Positions 1 to 9,224 of a stretch of 64,000 bases of DNA are shown here, in pieces. Numbering within the stretch: position 1 is the first letter of the stretch; each line of letters starts with the position of its first letter. The stretch is from Pseudomonas sp. Q2-TVG4-2 (lineage in GTDB: Bacteria; Pseudomonadota; Gammaproteobacteria; Pseudomonadales; Pseudomonadaceae). The stretch lies in contig NZ_LGLW01000001.1 in NCBI RefSeq assembly GCF_013620795.1, positions 310,001 through 374,000 of the forward strand, written 5' to 3'. Position numbers and translations under genes: made by a program. Under the pieces are notes generated by a model, which saw nothing but the letters and a program-made list of their open reading frames with translations, was not told the DNA's origin and ran no database searches.

Positions 1-346
1 ACATGCCTTCCTGGGTCGGCTTGTTGTAGTACGGCGTGACAAGCAGACACGCATCGGCACCGGCGGCCTTAGCGTTTTCCGTCAGCTCAACGGCTTCGCG
101 AGTGGAGTTGGCACCGGTGCCGGCGATAACCGGTATACGGCCATTGACCTGATCCACCACGCGACGAATCACTTCGATGTGCTCGGGCACTTCGAGTGTT
201 GCCGACTCGCCAGTGGTACCAACCGCAACGATTGCATTGGTGCCTTCCTGTAGATGGAAGTCCACCAGTTTGCTCAGGCTATCCCAATCAAGACCACCTT
301 GCGCGTCCATGGGAGTGACCAACGCCACCATACTGCCCGCAATCAT
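1..346 (-). CDS. dapA: 4-hydroxy-tetrahydrodipicolinate synthase, N-terminal part (cut by window start)
   Basis: DapA condenses pyruvate with aspartate semialdehyde, the first committed step of the diaminopimelate/lysine pathway, as a cytoplasmic TIM-barrel aldolase. About 115 N-terminal residues are visible. They begin [13 protein letters not shown] and contain the family motif GTTGESATL, which binds pyruvate, and [10 protein letters not shown] with the conserved catalytic Tyr. The Schiff-base Lys lies beyond the window edge. The start ATG is at 346. gcvR is divergent, so 347-566 should hold both promoters. dapC, dapD and dapE of the same pathway occur near 37-45 kb. Confidence 0.95.
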   Translation of the reverse strand, partial: MIAGSMVALVTPMDAQGGLDWDSLSKLVDFHLQEGTNAIVAVGTTGESATLEVPEHIEVIRRVVDQVNGRIPVIAGTGANSTREAVELTENAKAAGADACLLVTPYYNKPTQEGM

Positions 347-566
347 GCAACCCACTCCTGCCGGAAAAAGAGAGGCGTTATGGTACAAGGCTCCTGAGCG
401 CTTTGCGAGTACGCTGGATGCATCCTACGGTCGGAACGATAAGGTCGTGGCGATGCACTTTCTAATGAGTACCCTGCCCACGCATTCCCTCTGACGATGG
501 TTTTCGCTACCCTTAGCCCTTTTTCGGCTTGGCTGGCCGACCGATTCATCACCGCCAGGAAACTGC

Positions 567-1127
567 ATGTCCACCCCTCCAGTACCCCGAGAACAATTTC
601 TCGTCATCAGCGCCATGGGCCGCAGCCCAATGGCGCTCACCAACGTGCTTTGCCGAGCCAGCAATGAGAATCGCTGCGCCGTAGTCAGCACGCGCCTGAC
701 CCGCCATGGAGAGTGCTGTGCGCTGATCCTGGAGATCACCGGAACCTGGGACGCCCTTGCTCGCATGGAGACCGCACTGCCGGGTCTGGCCAAGAAGCAC
801 GAGTTCACCACCAACGTGGTGCGCAGTGAGGCATTGGAAACCCGCCCGCAAGCGCTGCCCTATGTGGCCTATGTCAGCTCGGTCTACCGTCCGGACATTC
901 TCAACGAGTTGTGCCAGTTCTTCCTCGATCACCGCGTCGAGCTCGAGAGCCTCACCTGCGACACCTATCAAGCGCCCCAGACCGGCGGCACCATGCTCAA
1001 CGCGACGTTGACCGTCACGCTGCCGGCGGGCACGCAGATCAGCTGGCTGCGTGACCAATTTCTGGATTTCGCTGATGCACTGAATCTGGACGCCCTGATA
1101 GAGCCCTGGCGCCCACAGAACCCTTGA
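567..1127 (+). CDS. gcvR: Glycine cleavage system transcriptional repressor GcvR-like ACT protein
   Basis: 186 residues forming two tandem ACT-type regulatory domains (about 10-90 and 95-175). The N-terminal stretch FLVISAMGRSPMALTNVLC has the usual ACT strand-loop-helix pattern. In E. coli GcvR binds GcvA and blocks activation of the glycine cleavage operon when glycine is scarce; it does not bind DNA itself. No HTH is visible here. It sits divergent to dapA and just upstream of bcp, the order known in Pseudomonas. The target operon is not in the window, so the regulatory role rests on family knowledge. Confidence 0.85.
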   Translation: MSTPPVPREQFLVISAMGRSPMALTNVLCRASNENRCAVVSTRLTRHGECCALILEITGTWDALARMETALPGLAKKHEFTTNVVRSEALETRPQALPYVAYVSSVYRPDILNELCQFFLDHRVELESLTCDTYQAPQTGGTMLNATLTVTLPAGTQISWLRDQFLDFADALNLDALIEPWRPQNP

Positions 1128-1144
1128 ACAAAGGAAAACCAGAA

Positions 1145-1618
1145 ATGCCCGTGGAAATCGATCAACCCGTCCCGCCCTTCCAGGCTCAGGCCACCAGCGA
1201 CACCCTGGTCAGCCGCGACTCATTGAAGGGCAAGCAGGTAGTGCTCTATTTCTACCCGAAGGACAACACGCCTGGCTGCACCACCGAAGGTCAGGGTTTC
1301 CGAGATCTGCATGGGGCGTTCAGCGAAGCTAATACGCTGATCTTCGGTGTCTCACGGGACAGCCTAAAGACCCATGAAAACTTCAAGGCCAAGCAGGCCT
1401 TTTCCTTCGAGCTCATCTCCGACAAAGATGAACAGCTCTGCCAGCTGTTCGACGTGATCAAGCTGAAGAAGCTCTACGGCAAGGAATACATGGGCGTGGA
1501 TCGCAGCACCTTCCTAATCGACCGCGAGGGCGTGCTTCGCCAGCAATGGCGAGGCGTGAAGGTTCCCGGGCATGTCGAGGCCGTTTTGCAGGCCGCCCAG
1601 GCACTGCATCACCAATAA
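1145..1618 (+). CDS. bcp: Peroxiredoxin, BCP/PrxQ family
   Basis: Thiol peroxidase reducing H2O2 and organic hydroperoxides, using thioredoxin. The peroxidatic Cys45 lies in NTPGCTTEGQGF. The resolving Cys found five residues later in E. coli BCP is absent (Gln50), so this is a one-Cys-like or atypical member; the only other Cys is Cys99. 157 residues, normal for the family. A TTG at 1124 would also open the frame, but AAAGGAAAA at about 1130-1137 lies 8 bases before ATG 1145, so ATG 1145 is chosen. Only 17 bases separate it from gcvR, suggesting co-transcription. Confidence 0.93.
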   Translation: MPVEIDQPVPPFQAQATSDTLVSRDSLKGKQVVLYFYPKDNTPGCTTEGQGFRDLHGAFSEANTLIFGVSRDSLKTHENFKAKQAFSFELISDKDEQLCQLFDVIKLKKLYGKEYMGVDRSTFLIDREGVLRQQWRGVKVPGHVEAVLQAAQALHHQ

Positions 1619-1621
1619 GCG

Positions 1622-1645
1622 AAAGGCCGGCAAATGCCGGCCTTT
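1622..1645. terminator. Bidirectional intrinsic terminator between bcp and the PerM-like gene
   Basis: Perfect 10-bp stem AAAGGCCGGC/GCCGGCCTTT with an AAAT loop and T-rich flank, between the stop codons of two convergent genes. Confidence 0.9.
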
Positions 1646-1651
1646 TTCGTT

Positions 1652-2731
1652 CTAGCTAACGCTTTCCACCACCGGGACTGTAGCTGCCCTGCGCGGCCAG
1701 GCGTACAGCACCGCCTTGAACAAGGTGGCCAAGGGAATCGCAAAGAACACCCCCCAGAAACCCCAGAGCCCGCCAAATAGCAGGACCGAGCAGATGATGA
1801 CCACAGGATGAAGGTTGACCGCCTCGGAAAACAGCAAGGGCACCAGGACGTTGCCATCCAGTGCCTGGATGATCGCGTAGGCCACCATCAAGTAAATGAA
1901 CTGATCACCCAAACCCCACTGGAATAGCCCAATCAGGGCGATTGGAATGGTTACCACCGTGGCGCCGATATAAGGCACCACTACGGAGATACCTACCAGC
2001 AGGGCCAACAGCGCTGCGTAGTTCAGCTCCAGCGCCACAAACACGGCATAGGACACCACGCCACAGATCAGGATCTCGATCGCCTTGCCACGAATGTAGT
2101 TGGCGATCTGCATGTTCATTTCCTGGGAAACCTGAGTGATTAGCGCACGCTCCCGTGGCAGATATCCGCTCAGCCAATCACTGATCTGTTGGCGATCCTT
2201 GAGGAAGAAGAACACCAGAATAGGCACCAAGATCAGATAAATCATCAGACTCAACAGCAGCGGCAGGCTGGATAAGGACGAAGTCAGCACTACCTGACCA
2301 TAACGGCCAACCTCACCCCGCATGAAATCGATGCCACGCAGCACCTGCTCTTCGGTCAGCAGCTGCGGATAGCGCTCGGGCAGCAGCAGCAACAGCGACT
2401 GCCACTCCACCAGCATCCTAGGCAACTCGTTGAAAAGTGTTAGCACCTGCTGCCAGACCAAAGGCACGAGGAACAGCATGCAGACCGTGAGCACCCCGAC
2501 GAACATCAGAAACACCAGCCAGACCGAAACCAGGTGCGGAATCTTGACGCGCTCCAGCGTGCCAACCAGGCCCTGCATCAGAAATGCCAGCACCAGCCCG
2601 GCGAGGACCGGTGCGAGCATATCGCCCAGCGTCAGCACCACAGCGAAGGCGACCACAAGCAGTACAGCCAGAACCACCGCTTCCTCGTCGGAGAAGTAAC
2701 GATGGATCCAACCGCGCAGTACATTGAGCAT
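1652..2731 (-). CDS. AI-2E family transporter (PerM-like inner-membrane protein)
   Basis: 359 residues of the AI-2E transporter/PerM family, polytopic inner-membrane proteins with about eight helices. Visible hydrophobic segments include residues about 18-36, 38-55, 65-85, 150-175, and several between 205 and 345. The family name comes from an autoinducer-2 exporter, but most members have no proven substrate and some act as Na+/H+ antiporters, so no substrate is assigned. It lies 17 bases downstream of the TusA-fold gene on the same strand, a probable operon. A paralogue of similar length lies at 31340-32428. Confidence 0.85.
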   Translation of the reverse strand: MLNVLRGWIHRYFSDEEAVVLAVLLVVAFAVVLTLGDMLAPVLAGLVLAFLMQGLVGTLERVKIPHLVSVWLVFLMFVGVLTVCMLFLVPLVWQQVLTLFNELPRMLVEWQSLLLLLPERYPQLLTEEQVLRGIDFMRGEVGRYGQVVLTSSLSSLPLLLSLMIYLILVPILVFFFLKDRQQISDWLSGYLPRERALITQVSQEMNMQIANYIRGKAIEILICGVVSYAVFVALELNYAALLALLVGISVVVPYIGATVVTIPIALIGLFQWGLGDQFIYLMVAYAIIQALDGNVLVPLLFSEAVNLHPVVIICSVLLFGGLWGFWGVFFAIPLATLFKAVLYAWPRRAATVPVVESVS

Positions 2732-2748
2732 ATCTTTCCTTAACGACT

Positions 2749-3000
2749 TCAGGCCTTGCGCAGCCAGTAACGATAGAGACCTTCATCCGCCTCTTCACGC
2801 AGCAGCGTGTGGCCGGCCAGCTTGGCGAAACTGCGGAAATCCCGTTGCGAGCCGGGATCGGTCGCGGTGACTTTCAACACTTGGCCGCTGGCCAGCCGAT
2901 TCAGTTCAAGCTTTGCCTTCAGCAGAGGCATCGGGCATTCCAGCCCAACGGCGTCCAATTCGGCATCGCAGACACTCTCCGGCACACTCTGTTGAGTCAT
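2749..3000 (-). CDS. TusA/SirA-family sulfurtransferase-like protein
   Basis: 83-residue small protein with the TusA hallmark CPxP (GLECPMPLLKAK), whose Cys carries persulfide sulfur in TusA/YedF proteins. The fold is expected to be a two-layer alpha/beta sandwich. Sequence after the motif (KLELNRLASGQVLKV, then DPGSQRDFRSFAKLAGH) matches the family. Two in-frame ATGs exist at 3006 and 3000. GAGGAG at 3012-3007 abuts the first but is 6 bases from the second, so ATG 3000 is chosen. Whether it acts in tRNA thiolation or another relay cannot be told from sequence. Confidence 0.88.
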   Translation of the reverse strand: MTQQSVPESVCDAELDAVGLECPMPLLKAKLELNRLASGQVLKVTATDPGSQRDFRSFAKLAGHTLLREEADEGLYRYWLRKA

Positions 3001-3106
3001 ATTCATCTCCTCGAAAGGAACGCAGGATACCGACCTGCGCCCGCCCCTGGCCAGTTACCCTGGCGCAAGGCTACAGTAACGCTCCTGCTTTCATGAGCCA
3101 GTCTGG

Positions 3107-4537
3107 ATGAAATTGCTGCGCCCCACTCTGCTGACACTGGCATGCCTGATCGGGCAGCCAGTTATGGCCAATGACCTGCCCTCCCTCGGCGATTCCAGCT
3201 CAGGCATCGTCTCGCCAGAACAGGAACATCAGCTGGGCCGCGCCTGGCTCAGCCTGCTTCGTGGCCAGGTTCCGCAGCTGTCGGACCCATTGCTTAAGGA
3301 TTATCTGGAGCGCAGCGTTTATCGCCTGGCCGAGACGAGCCAGCTACAGGACCGCCGCCTCGAGTTCGTACTGCTCGACAGCCCGCAACTGAACGCCTTC
3401 GCTGCGCCGGGTGGCATCATCGGAGTCAATGGCGGCTTGTTCCTTCATGCACAAACCGAAGCCGAATACGCCTCCGTCCTGGCACACGAGTTGGCGCACC
3501 TGTCCCAACGGCACTTCGCTCGTGGGCTGGAAGCGCAGAAGCGCATGCAGCTGCCGCTGATGGCGGCAATGCTCGCCGGCGTCGTAGCGGCCGCGGCTGG
3601 CGCGGGTGATGCCGGCATCGCCGCGATCGTCTCGACCCAAGCAGCCGCGATCCAGGCGCAACGGCGCTTCTCTCGACAGAATGAGCAAGAAGCCGACCGC
3701 ATCGGTATCGTCAATCTTGAACGCGCCGGCTACGACCCGCGCGCGATGCCGGAGATGTTCGGTCGCCTGATGCGCCAGTATCGCTACGACCAGAAGCCGC
3801 CGGAATTTCTCCTCACTCACCCGGTCACCGAATCACGTATCGCCGATACCAAAAACCGCGCCGAGCAATATCCGGACGTGGGCGTCGAAGACAGCCTTCG
3901 CTACCAACTCATGCGTGCAAGAGTGGACCTGAAGTTCGAGAGCACACCAGGCGTAAGCGCAAAGCGCTTTCGGGCCATGCTCAGCGAAGATGTAAATCTC
4001 GACGCGGCCCGCTATGGTCTGGCGCTAGCACAGATCAAGAGCGGCCAGCTTGAGGAAGCTGCCATCAACTTGAAGCCATTGTTAGCAAAGGAGCCAGACG
4101 ATGCCACCTACAACCTGGCCCAGATCGAGCTCGACATCACCTCCAACCGCCTTGCCGCCGCACGCGAGCGCACCCAGACCCTGCTCGGCCTGTACCCCGG
4201 CAGCTACCCGGTACGCCAGACGCACATCGACCTGCTGATCAAGGAAAACAAACTGCAAGCGGCCGAGCAAGAGCTGGACGCTCTGGTCAAAGACCGCTCC
4301 AAGGACCCGGACATCTGGTACCAGGTATCGGAGATCCGCGGCCTCACCGGGAACATCATCGGCCTGCATCAGGCCCGTGCGGAATTCTTCGCGCTGGTCG
4401 GTGATTACGATCAGGCAATCGAGCAGCTGGATTTTGCCAAACGTCGCTCGAACAGCTTCCAGATTGCCTCACGTATCGACGCCCGACAGCAGCAGCTGAT
4501 CGAAGAGAAGCGAATGGTCGAAGAGATGTTGCGCTGA
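3107..4537 (+). CDS. bepA: M48-family periplasmic metalloprotease with TPR domain (BepA/YfgC-like)
   Basis: 476 residues. A signal peptide (1-21, ending VMA) exports it to the periplasm. The zinc motif HELAH is at 127-131 and the third-ligand region is NEQEADRIG (Glu near 195). The C-terminal half (about 300-440) is helical with TPR-like repeats. In E. coli BepA both assists LptD assembly at the BAM complex and degrades misassembled LptD, with the TPR domain as docking surface. It is divergent from the TusA-fold gene and convergent with nadA. Identification is firm as M48/TPR; the LptD role is inferred from family. Confidence 0.9.
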   Translation: MKLLRPTLLTLACLIGQPVMANDLPSLGDSSSGIVSPEQEHQLGRAWLSLLRGQVPQLSDPLLKDYLERSVYRLAETSQLQDRRLEFVLLDSPQLNAFAAPGGIIGVNGGLFLHAQTEAEYASVLAHELAHLSQRHFARGLEAQKRMQLPLMAAMLAGVVAAAAGAGDAGIAAIVSTQAAAIQAQRRFSRQNEQEADRIGIVNLERAGYDPRAMPEMFGRLMRQYRYDQKPPEFLLTHPVTESRIADTKNRAEQYPDVGVEDSLRYQLMRARVDLKFESTPGVSAKRFRAMLSEDVNLDAARYGLALAQIKSGQLEEAAINLKPLLAKEPDDATYNLAQIELDITSNRLAAARERTQTLLGLYPGSYPVRQTHIDLLIKENKLQAAEQELDALVKDRSKDPDIWYQVSEIRGLTGNIIGLHQARAEFFALVGDYDQAIEQLDFAKRRSNSFQIASRIDARQQQLIEEKRMVEEMLR

Positions 4538-4543
4538 GTCATA

Positions 4544-4561
4544 CGGCGCCGAACGGCGCCG
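4544..4561. terminator. Possible weak terminator between bepA and nadA
   Basis: CGGCGCC-GAAC-GGCGCCG forms a 7-bp GC stem with a 4-base loop between two convergent stop codons. There is no clear T-tract on either side, so it is weak or factor-assisted. Confidence 0.45.
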
Positions 4562-4590
4562 CTTCCACCCCCCACGTTTAAAGCATTGGG

Positions 4591-5649
4591 TCAAGCGTTG
4601 CCAGCTTGCTTAATACGCGCGGCCTGCGTGAAGTCCAGCATGCGCTTCAGCGGCTTGACTGCGCGCGGAATCAGCGCTGGGTCAACAAAGATCTCGTTGC
4701 TGCCGGTACGCAGGCAGTCCAGGGTACGTTCAAGCGTGTTCATCGCCATCCACGGACAGTGGGCGCAACTGCGGCACGTGGCGCCACTGCCGGCTGTCGG
4801 TGCCTCGATGAATTCTTTGTCTGGGCAGAGCTGCTGCATTTTGTAGAAGATGCCGCGGTCGGTGGCGACGATGAAGGTTGGATTTGCCAGCGTCTGTGCC
4901 GCCTTGATCAGCTGACTGGTAGAGCCCACGGCATCCGCCAGGGCGATTACCGATTCAGGCGACTCGGGATGAACCAGAACGGCAGCGTCCGGATACAGCG
5001 CCTTCATATCTTCCAGCTGCTTCGCCTTGAACTCCTCATGAACAATACAGGCACCATCCCATAACAGCATGTCGGCGCCGGTCTCACGCTGCACATAGCT
5101 GCCAAGGTGCTTGTCAGGTGCCCAGATGATCTTTTCGCCGTTATCCATCAAGCTCTCGACGATCTCCAGCGCACAGCTCGAGGTCACCACCCAGTCAGCC
5201 CGCGCTTTCACTGCGGCAGAAGTATTGGCATAGACGACCACCGTGCGCTCGGGATGCTGATCGCAAAACGCTGAGAACTCATCCACCGGGCAGCCGAGAT
5301 CCAGCGAGCAAGTAGCGTCCAGCGTAGGCATTAACACGCGCTTTTCGGGGTTGAGGATCTTCGCCGTCTCACCCATAAACTTGACACCGGCAACCACCAC
5401 GGTCTGCGCCGAATGTTCATTGCCAAACCGGGCCATTTCCAGCGAGTCGGAGACACAGCCTCCAGTTTCCTCGGCAAGCGACTGGATCACCGGATCGGTG
5501 TAGTAGTGGGCGACGAGCACCGCGTTCTGCCGTTTCAACTCGACGGCGATATCGCTGCGCAATTGCGCTTCTTGCTCGGGCGTTAGCGGCTTGGGCTGCT
5601 TGGCCGCCAGGTGAGCCTGCACAAGAATACGTTCGGGTATCTGCGTCAT
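4591..5649 (-). CDS. nadA: Quinolinate synthase A
   Basis: 352 residues. NadA condenses iminoaspartate with dihydroxyacetone phosphate to quinolinate in de novo NAD synthesis, using a 4Fe-4S cluster on three Cys. Candidate ligands are in [13 protein letters not shown] (about residue 110), SSCALEIVE, and [17 protein letters not shown] near residue 300. The conserved VAHYYTDP motif is near the N-terminus. An upstream in-frame TTG could add 15 residues, but the family-typical start MTQIPERI at 5649 is preferred. nadB and nadC are not in the window. Confidence 0.96.
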   Translation of the reverse strand: MTQIPERILVQAHLAAKQPKPLTPEQEAQLRSDIAVELKRQNAVLVAHYYTDPVIQSLAEETGGCVSDSLEMARFGNEHSAQTVVVAGVKFMGETAKILNPEKRVLMPTLDATCSLDLGCPVDEFSAFCDQHPERTVVVYANTSAAVKARADWVVTSSCALEIVESLMDNGEKIIWAPDKHLGSYVQRETGADMLLWDGACIVHEEFKAKQLEDMKALYPDAAVLVHPESPESVIALADAVGSTSQLIKAAQTLANPTFIVATDRGIFYKMQQLCPDKEFIEAPTAGSGATCRSCAHCPWMAMNTLERTLDCLRTGSNEIFVDPALIPRAVKPLKRMLDFTQAARIKQAGNA

Positions 5650-5853
5650 GTTCGCGGTCCTGCAAAGCACGTTATTGCATGAAGCGCCGAGCACCCGCCG
5701 GTCAACCGGATCGGCTCGGACAAGGCGAAAGGGAGAAGCAACACGATATGTAGATTCCGCCTTCCTGCCCGCTCAAGGGGCAAGAATACTAGCCGAAGCC
5801 TCGGCAAAAGGGAAAGCGAGGGGCTACCTGGCTACGCATTTCTGCGCCGCCCA

Positions 5854-5891
5854 AATGAAAACCGCCGGCGTTGGCCGGCGGTTTTCATTTT
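5854..5891. terminator. Strong bidirectional terminator downstream of the CoA-transferase gene
   Basis: Perfect 17-bp stem (5854-5870 with 5875-5891) and GTTG loop. An A-tract on one side and a T-tract on the other allow function on both strands. It follows the minus-strand stop at 5895 and can also stop reads from the opposite direction. Confidence 0.92.
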
Positions 5892-5894
5892 CGA

Positions 5895-7391
5895 TCACAC
5901 GTGCTTGAGCATGTGACCGCGTTCTTCCAGATTGATGTGCCATTCCATGGCTTCGCGCAGCATGTGCGGGGTCTGGCCGCCTCTGTCGCAAGCGCCTTCG
6001 AAGTACTGGTTCAGCGCCTCACGGTAGGACGGATGCACACAGTTATCGATGATCACGCGTGCCCGCTCACGCGGCGCCAGCCCCCGCAGGTCGGCCAAGC
6101 CTTGCTCGGTGACGAGGATTTCCACGTCATGTTCAGTGTGATCGACATGCGCAACCATCGGTACGACGCTGGAAATGTTGCCGCCCTTGGCGATCGACTT
6201 AGTCACGAAGATGGCCATGTTGGCGTTACGTGCGAAATCGCCCGAACCACCGATACCGTTCATCATCTTGGTGCCGCCGACATGCGTCGAATTGACGTTG
6301 CCATAAATGTCGAATTCCAACGCGGTGTTGATACCGACAATACCGAGACGACGCACCAGTTCCGGATGATTGGAGATCTCCTGAGGACGCAGCACCAGCT
6401 TGTCCTTGTACTTCTCCAGATTGCCGAATACTCGATCATTGCAACGTTCGGACAGCGTAATGGAGCAGCCGGAGGCAAACTTCATCTTGCCGGCGTCGAT
6501 CAGCTCGAAGGTGCAGTCCTGCAATACTTCGGAGTACATCACCAGATCTTCGAACGGCGAGTCGATCAGACCACACACTACGGCGTTGGCGATATTGCCG
6601 ATACCGACCTGCATCGGACCGAGGTTGTTTGGCAGACGGCCGGCCGCCACTTCCTTCTTGAAGAACTCGACCAGGTGATTAGCGATCGACTGGGTATCCT
6701 CATCCGGCGGCGTAACAGTGGAATAAGAGTCCGGCTGCTCGGTGATGACAATCGCGGCGATTTTTGCCGGGTCAATGGGAATGGCAGTGGTGCCAATACG
6801 GTCGTCCACCTTGGTCAGCGGAATCGGACCACGATTAGGACGCTCGCCCGGGAAGTAAATGTCGTGCAGACCTTCCAGATTCAGGTTGTGAGCCAGATTC
6901 AGCTCGACGATGATCTTGTCGGCAAACACGGCCAGGTTGGCGGAGTTGCCTACGGAAGTGGTCGGGACGATGTGGCCCTGCTCAGTAATGCTCACGGCCT
7001 CGACGATGGTGACGTCCGGGCGCTTGATCTGGTTGTTGCGCATCTGCTCGACGGTGTGCGAGAGATGCTGATCGATGAACATGACCTCACCCTGGTTGAT
7101 TGCCTTACGCAGGGTGGCATCGGCCTGGAACGGCCCACGGCGAGCCAGCAGACCAGCTGCGGCCATCTTTCCATCCAGATCATTGCCCAGGCTGGCGCCG
7201 GTAATCAGGCTGATCTTCAGCTTCTCATCCTTCGCACGATCGATCAGCGCCAGCGGCACTGCTTTCGCCTCACCCGCGCGGGTAAAGCCGCTCATGCCGA
7301 CGGTCATGCCGTCTTTAATAAGAGTAGCGGCCTCTTGGGCGCTCATGACCTTGCTCTGCAGGGAGGACAAGCGGATGCGATCGGAATACAT
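5895..7391 (-). CDS. Acetyl-CoA hydrolase/succinate:acetate CoA-transferase family protein
   Basis: 498 residues of the class I CoA-transferase family that includes succinyl-CoA:acetate CoA-transferase (AarC/SCACT) and acetyl-CoA hydrolase. The N-terminal half binds CoA (GMTVGMSGFTRAGEAKAVP). The likely catalytic Glu is Glu288 in VMYSEVLQD, after the oxyanion-loop motif VGIGNIANAVV. Such enzymes move CoA between acetate and succinate in the cytoplasm and serve acetate overflow or reuse. Longer frames reach 7577, but ATG 7391 (MYSDRIRLSS) matches the family N-terminus. It appears monocistronic between two terminators. Confidence 0.92.
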   Translation of the reverse strand: MYSDRIRLSSLQSKVMSAQEAATLIKDGMTVGMSGFTRAGEAKAVPLALIDRAKDEKLKISLITGASLGNDLDGKMAAAGLLARRGPFQADATLRKAINQGEVMFIDQHLSHTVEQMRNNQIKRPDVTIVEAVSITEQGHIVPTTSVGNSANLAVFADKIIVELNLAHNLNLEGLHDIYFPGERPNRGPIPLTKVDDRIGTTAIPIDPAKIAAIVITEQPDSYSTVTPPDEDTQSIANHLVEFFKKEVAAGRLPNNLGPMQVGIGNIANAVVCGLIDSPFEDLVMYSEVLQDCTFELIDAGKMKFASGCSITLSERCNDRVFGNLEKYKDKLVLRPQEISNHPELVRRLGIVGINTALEFDIYGNVNSTHVGGTKMMNGIGGSGDFARNANMAIFVTKSIAKGGNISSVVPMVAHVDHTEHDVEILVTEQGLADLRGLAPRERARVIIDNCVHPSYREALNQYFEGACDRGGQTPHMLREAMEWHINLEERGHMLKHV

Positions 7392-7538
7392 TTGAGCCTC
7401 AAACCAACGGACAATCGGGAGGTCGCAGTCTATTACGTTTGATCTCGCCCTGGTCACAGACCAAGGTCGTAGTGAAAAACGGCAGTTATAACCAAACGAA
7501 ATAAACATTTCGTTTTCGGCAGACTGTAGACATAAAAA

Positions 7539-7565
7539 AGCCGGATGACCCGTCGGCCTCCGGCT
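7539..7565 (-). terminator. Terminator of tRNA-Lys
   Basis: Read on the minus strand, AGCCGGA...TCCGGCT forms a 7-bp stem with a 13-base loop, followed by a run of six T. It lies about 20 bases beyond the 3' end of the tRNA gene. Confidence 0.8.
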
Positions 7566-7586
7566 TTCTGCTCCCAAGGGAGAATA

Positions 7587-7662
7587 TGGTGGGTCGTGTA
7601 GGATTCGAACCTACGACCAATTGGTTAAAAGCCAACTGCTCTACCAACTGAGCTAACGACCC
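7587..7662 (-). tRNA. tRNA-Lys (anticodon TTT)
   Basis: 76-base tRNA including an encoded CCA tail (TGG at 7587-7589 on the plus strand). The acceptor stem begins GGGTCGT and pairs with ACGACCC. The D-loop has AGCTCAGTTGGTAGAGC, the anticodon loop is CTTTTAA with anticodon TTT, and the T-loop is GGTTCGAATCC. It closely resembles E. coli tRNA-Lys. A terminator follows. queC lies about 60 bases upstream on the same strand. Confidence 0.98.
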
Positions 7663-7722
7663 AATGCGGGGCGCATGATACTGATTTGATTAGGTAAATC
7701 AACGCTTTTCGAGAAAAAATCT

Positions 7723-8397
7723 TCAGCGATAGCGAGTCGGATCCGAGACACCGGCCTCTTCGAAGCCCACCGCCCGCAAGCGGCAGCTGTCACACTTGCC
7801 ACAGGCACGCCCATCGTCATCGACCTGATAACAAGACACCGTCATGGCGTAATCGACCCCCAGCCTAATACCCGCCTGGATGATCTCCGCCTTGCTCAGA
7901 TTCTGCAAAGGTGCCCGGATAGCAAAGCCTCGCCCCTCGACACCAGCTTTGGTCGCAAGATTGGCCATGCGCTCAAACGCCTCCACGAACTCCGGCCGGC
8001 AATCGGGGTAACCGGAATAGTCGATCGCATTCACGCCGATGAAAATGTCACGCGCCCCAAGCACCTCCGCCCAACCCAAGGCCAGAGAAAGAAACAGGGT
8101 GTTGCGCGCAGGCACGTAGGTCACCGGAATTCCTTCGCCCAACTCTTCAGGCACCGGAATACTGGTATCGGTCAGCGCCGAGCCGCCGATACCATTCAGA
8201 TTCATACCGATAACCTTATGCTCGACCACGTTCAACTGTTGGGCGACCCGCTCTGCCGCCTGCAGTTCCGCACGATGGCGCTGACCATAGTCGAAGCTCA
8301 TGGTGTAACAGGCATACCCTTGCGCCTTAGCGATCGCGACCACAGTTGCAGAGTCGAGTCCGCCAGAGAGAAGAATCACGGCTTTTTTATCAGTCAT
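7723..8397 (-). CDS. queC: 7-cyano-7-deazaguanine (preQ0) synthase
   Basis: 224 residues. QueC uses ATP and ammonia to convert 7-carboxy-7-deazaguanine to preQ0 on the route to queuosine in tRNA. The PP-loop ATP-binding motif SGGLDS is at 11-16. The C-terminal zinc-binding cysteines are in [22 protein letters not shown] at 8415 could extend the frame by six residues, but ATG 8397 ([13 protein letters not shown]) with AGGT upstream is chosen. queE, which makes its substrate, is 58 bases upstream on the same strand. queD and queF are not in this window. Confidence 0.97.
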   Translation of the reverse strand: MTDKKAVILLSGGLDSATVVAIAKAQGYACYTMSFDYGQRHRAELQAAERVAQQLNVVEHKVIGMNLNGIGGSALTDTSIPVPEELGEGIPVTYVPARNTLFLSLALGWAEVLGARDIFIGVNAIDYSGYPDCRPEFVEAFERMANLATKAGVEGRGFAIRAPLQNLSKAEIIQAGIRLGVDYAMTVSCYQVDDDGRACGKCDSCRLRAVGFEEAGVSDPTRYR

Positions 8398-8455
8398 TGC
8401 GGTTACCTGCTGCAAGCACCGGAGCCCTACAGACGTGAAGGATGCTCCGGAGGTA

Positions 8456-9103
8456 TCAGTGGCCGGGTGCGTCGTTCCAGAGAATCTTGTGCAACTGAAG
8501 CTGCAATCGCACCGGGAGATTATCGCTGACTATCCAGTCGGCCAGAGCGCGAGCGCTGATCTGCCCATGACTGGGCGAAAACAGCACCTCGCCGGCACGC
8601 GCATCCAGCCGGTACTCGATGAGCTTTGATACGGCCCAGTCGTAATCTTCCCGTGAGCAAATCACGAACTTCACCTGGTCATTGGCGGTAAGCTCGCCGA
8701 TGTTCTCGTATCGATTGCGACTCATCTCGGCCGAACCCGGTGTCTTCAGGTCGACGACCCGGCTCACCCGCCTGTCTGTATCGGAAATATCCAGCGCACC
8801 GCTGGTTTCCAGAGACACTTCGTACCCCGCATCACAAAGCAGGCGCAACAAGGGCAGGCAATTCGGCTGAGCCAGTGGCTCACCGCCGGTGACACAAACG
8901 TAGCGAGGATTGTAGGAGCCGACCCGATCGAGAATCGTCTCGAGCGGCATGAGCTCGCCGCCGCTGAACGCGTAGGCAGTATCGCAATATTGACAGCGCA
9001 GGGGACAGCCGGTCAGGCGAACGAACACAGTGGGTAATCCACTGGTACGCGTTTCCCCCTGCAACGAGTAAAAAATCTCGGAAATTCGCAGGGTATCTTG
9101 CAT
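8456..9103 (-). CDS. queE: 7-carboxy-7-deazaguanine synthase (radical SAM)
   Basis: 215 residues. QueE is a radical-SAM enzyme that ring-contracts 6-carboxytetrahydropterin to 7-carboxy-7-deazaguanine. The cluster motif CxxxCxxC is Cys33, Cys37, Cys40 in CPLRCQYC, preceded by the substrate-loop motif [16 protein letters not shown] is the glycine-rich SAM-binding stretch. ATG 9103 ([11 protein letters not shown]) gives the usual N-terminus; an upstream start at 9136 would add 11 residues without family support. It forms a two-gene queuosine unit with queC. Confidence 0.96.
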   Translation of the reverse strand: MQDTLRISEIFYSLQGETRTSGLPTVFVRLTGCPLRCQYCDTAYAFSGGELMPLETILDRVGSYNPRYVCVTGGEPLAQPNCLPLLRLLCDAGYEVSLETSGALDISDTDRRVSRVVDLKTPGSAEMSRNRYENIGELTANDQVKFVICSREDYDWAVSKLIEYRLDARAGEVLFSPSHGQISARALADWIVSDNLPVRLQLQLHKILWNDAPGH

Positions 9104-9174
9104 ATCAGCCACGGGCGTGACGGCTAAACAGGCCATCCGCCTCCGTTGCGGGAAAGGGATGGCGATTCTAACGA

Positions 9175-9199
9175 AAAACCCGCCGAGTAGGCGGGTTTT
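9175..9199 (-). terminator. Terminator of the tol-pal operon
   Basis: Perfect 10-bp stem AAAACCCGCC/GGCGGGTTTT with a 5-base loop. On the minus strand it ends in a T run and lies about 25 bases beyond the cpoB stop, so it closes the ybgC-to-cpoB transcript ahead of queE. Confidence 0.9.
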
Positions 9200-9224
9200 G
9201 TTTAGCTAACCAAACGATGGCGAC

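Noticed and set aside
1652-2731. Autoinducer-2 export function for the AI-2E-family gene
   Set aside because: The family name does not show the substrate; no luxS or lsr gene is near.
5871-7442. 523-codon open frame on the plus strand opposite the CoA-transferase gene
   Set aside because: It mirrors the CoA-transferase coding region, has no signature motif, and arises because codon bias in GC-rich DNA keeps the opposite frame open. It also begins inside a terminator hairpin.
7686-7702. TTGATT-AGGTA-AATCAA, similar to an FNR/ANR box, near tRNA-Lys and queC
   Set aside because: The spacing does not match the FNR consensus (TTGAT-N4-ATCAA), and neither neighbour is an obvious oxygen-regulated gene. 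It may simply be part of the tRNA promoter region.
7663-8400. preQ1-type riboswitch near queC
   Set aside because: No aptamer-like pattern seen in the queE-queC spacer or around the start; regulation unknown.
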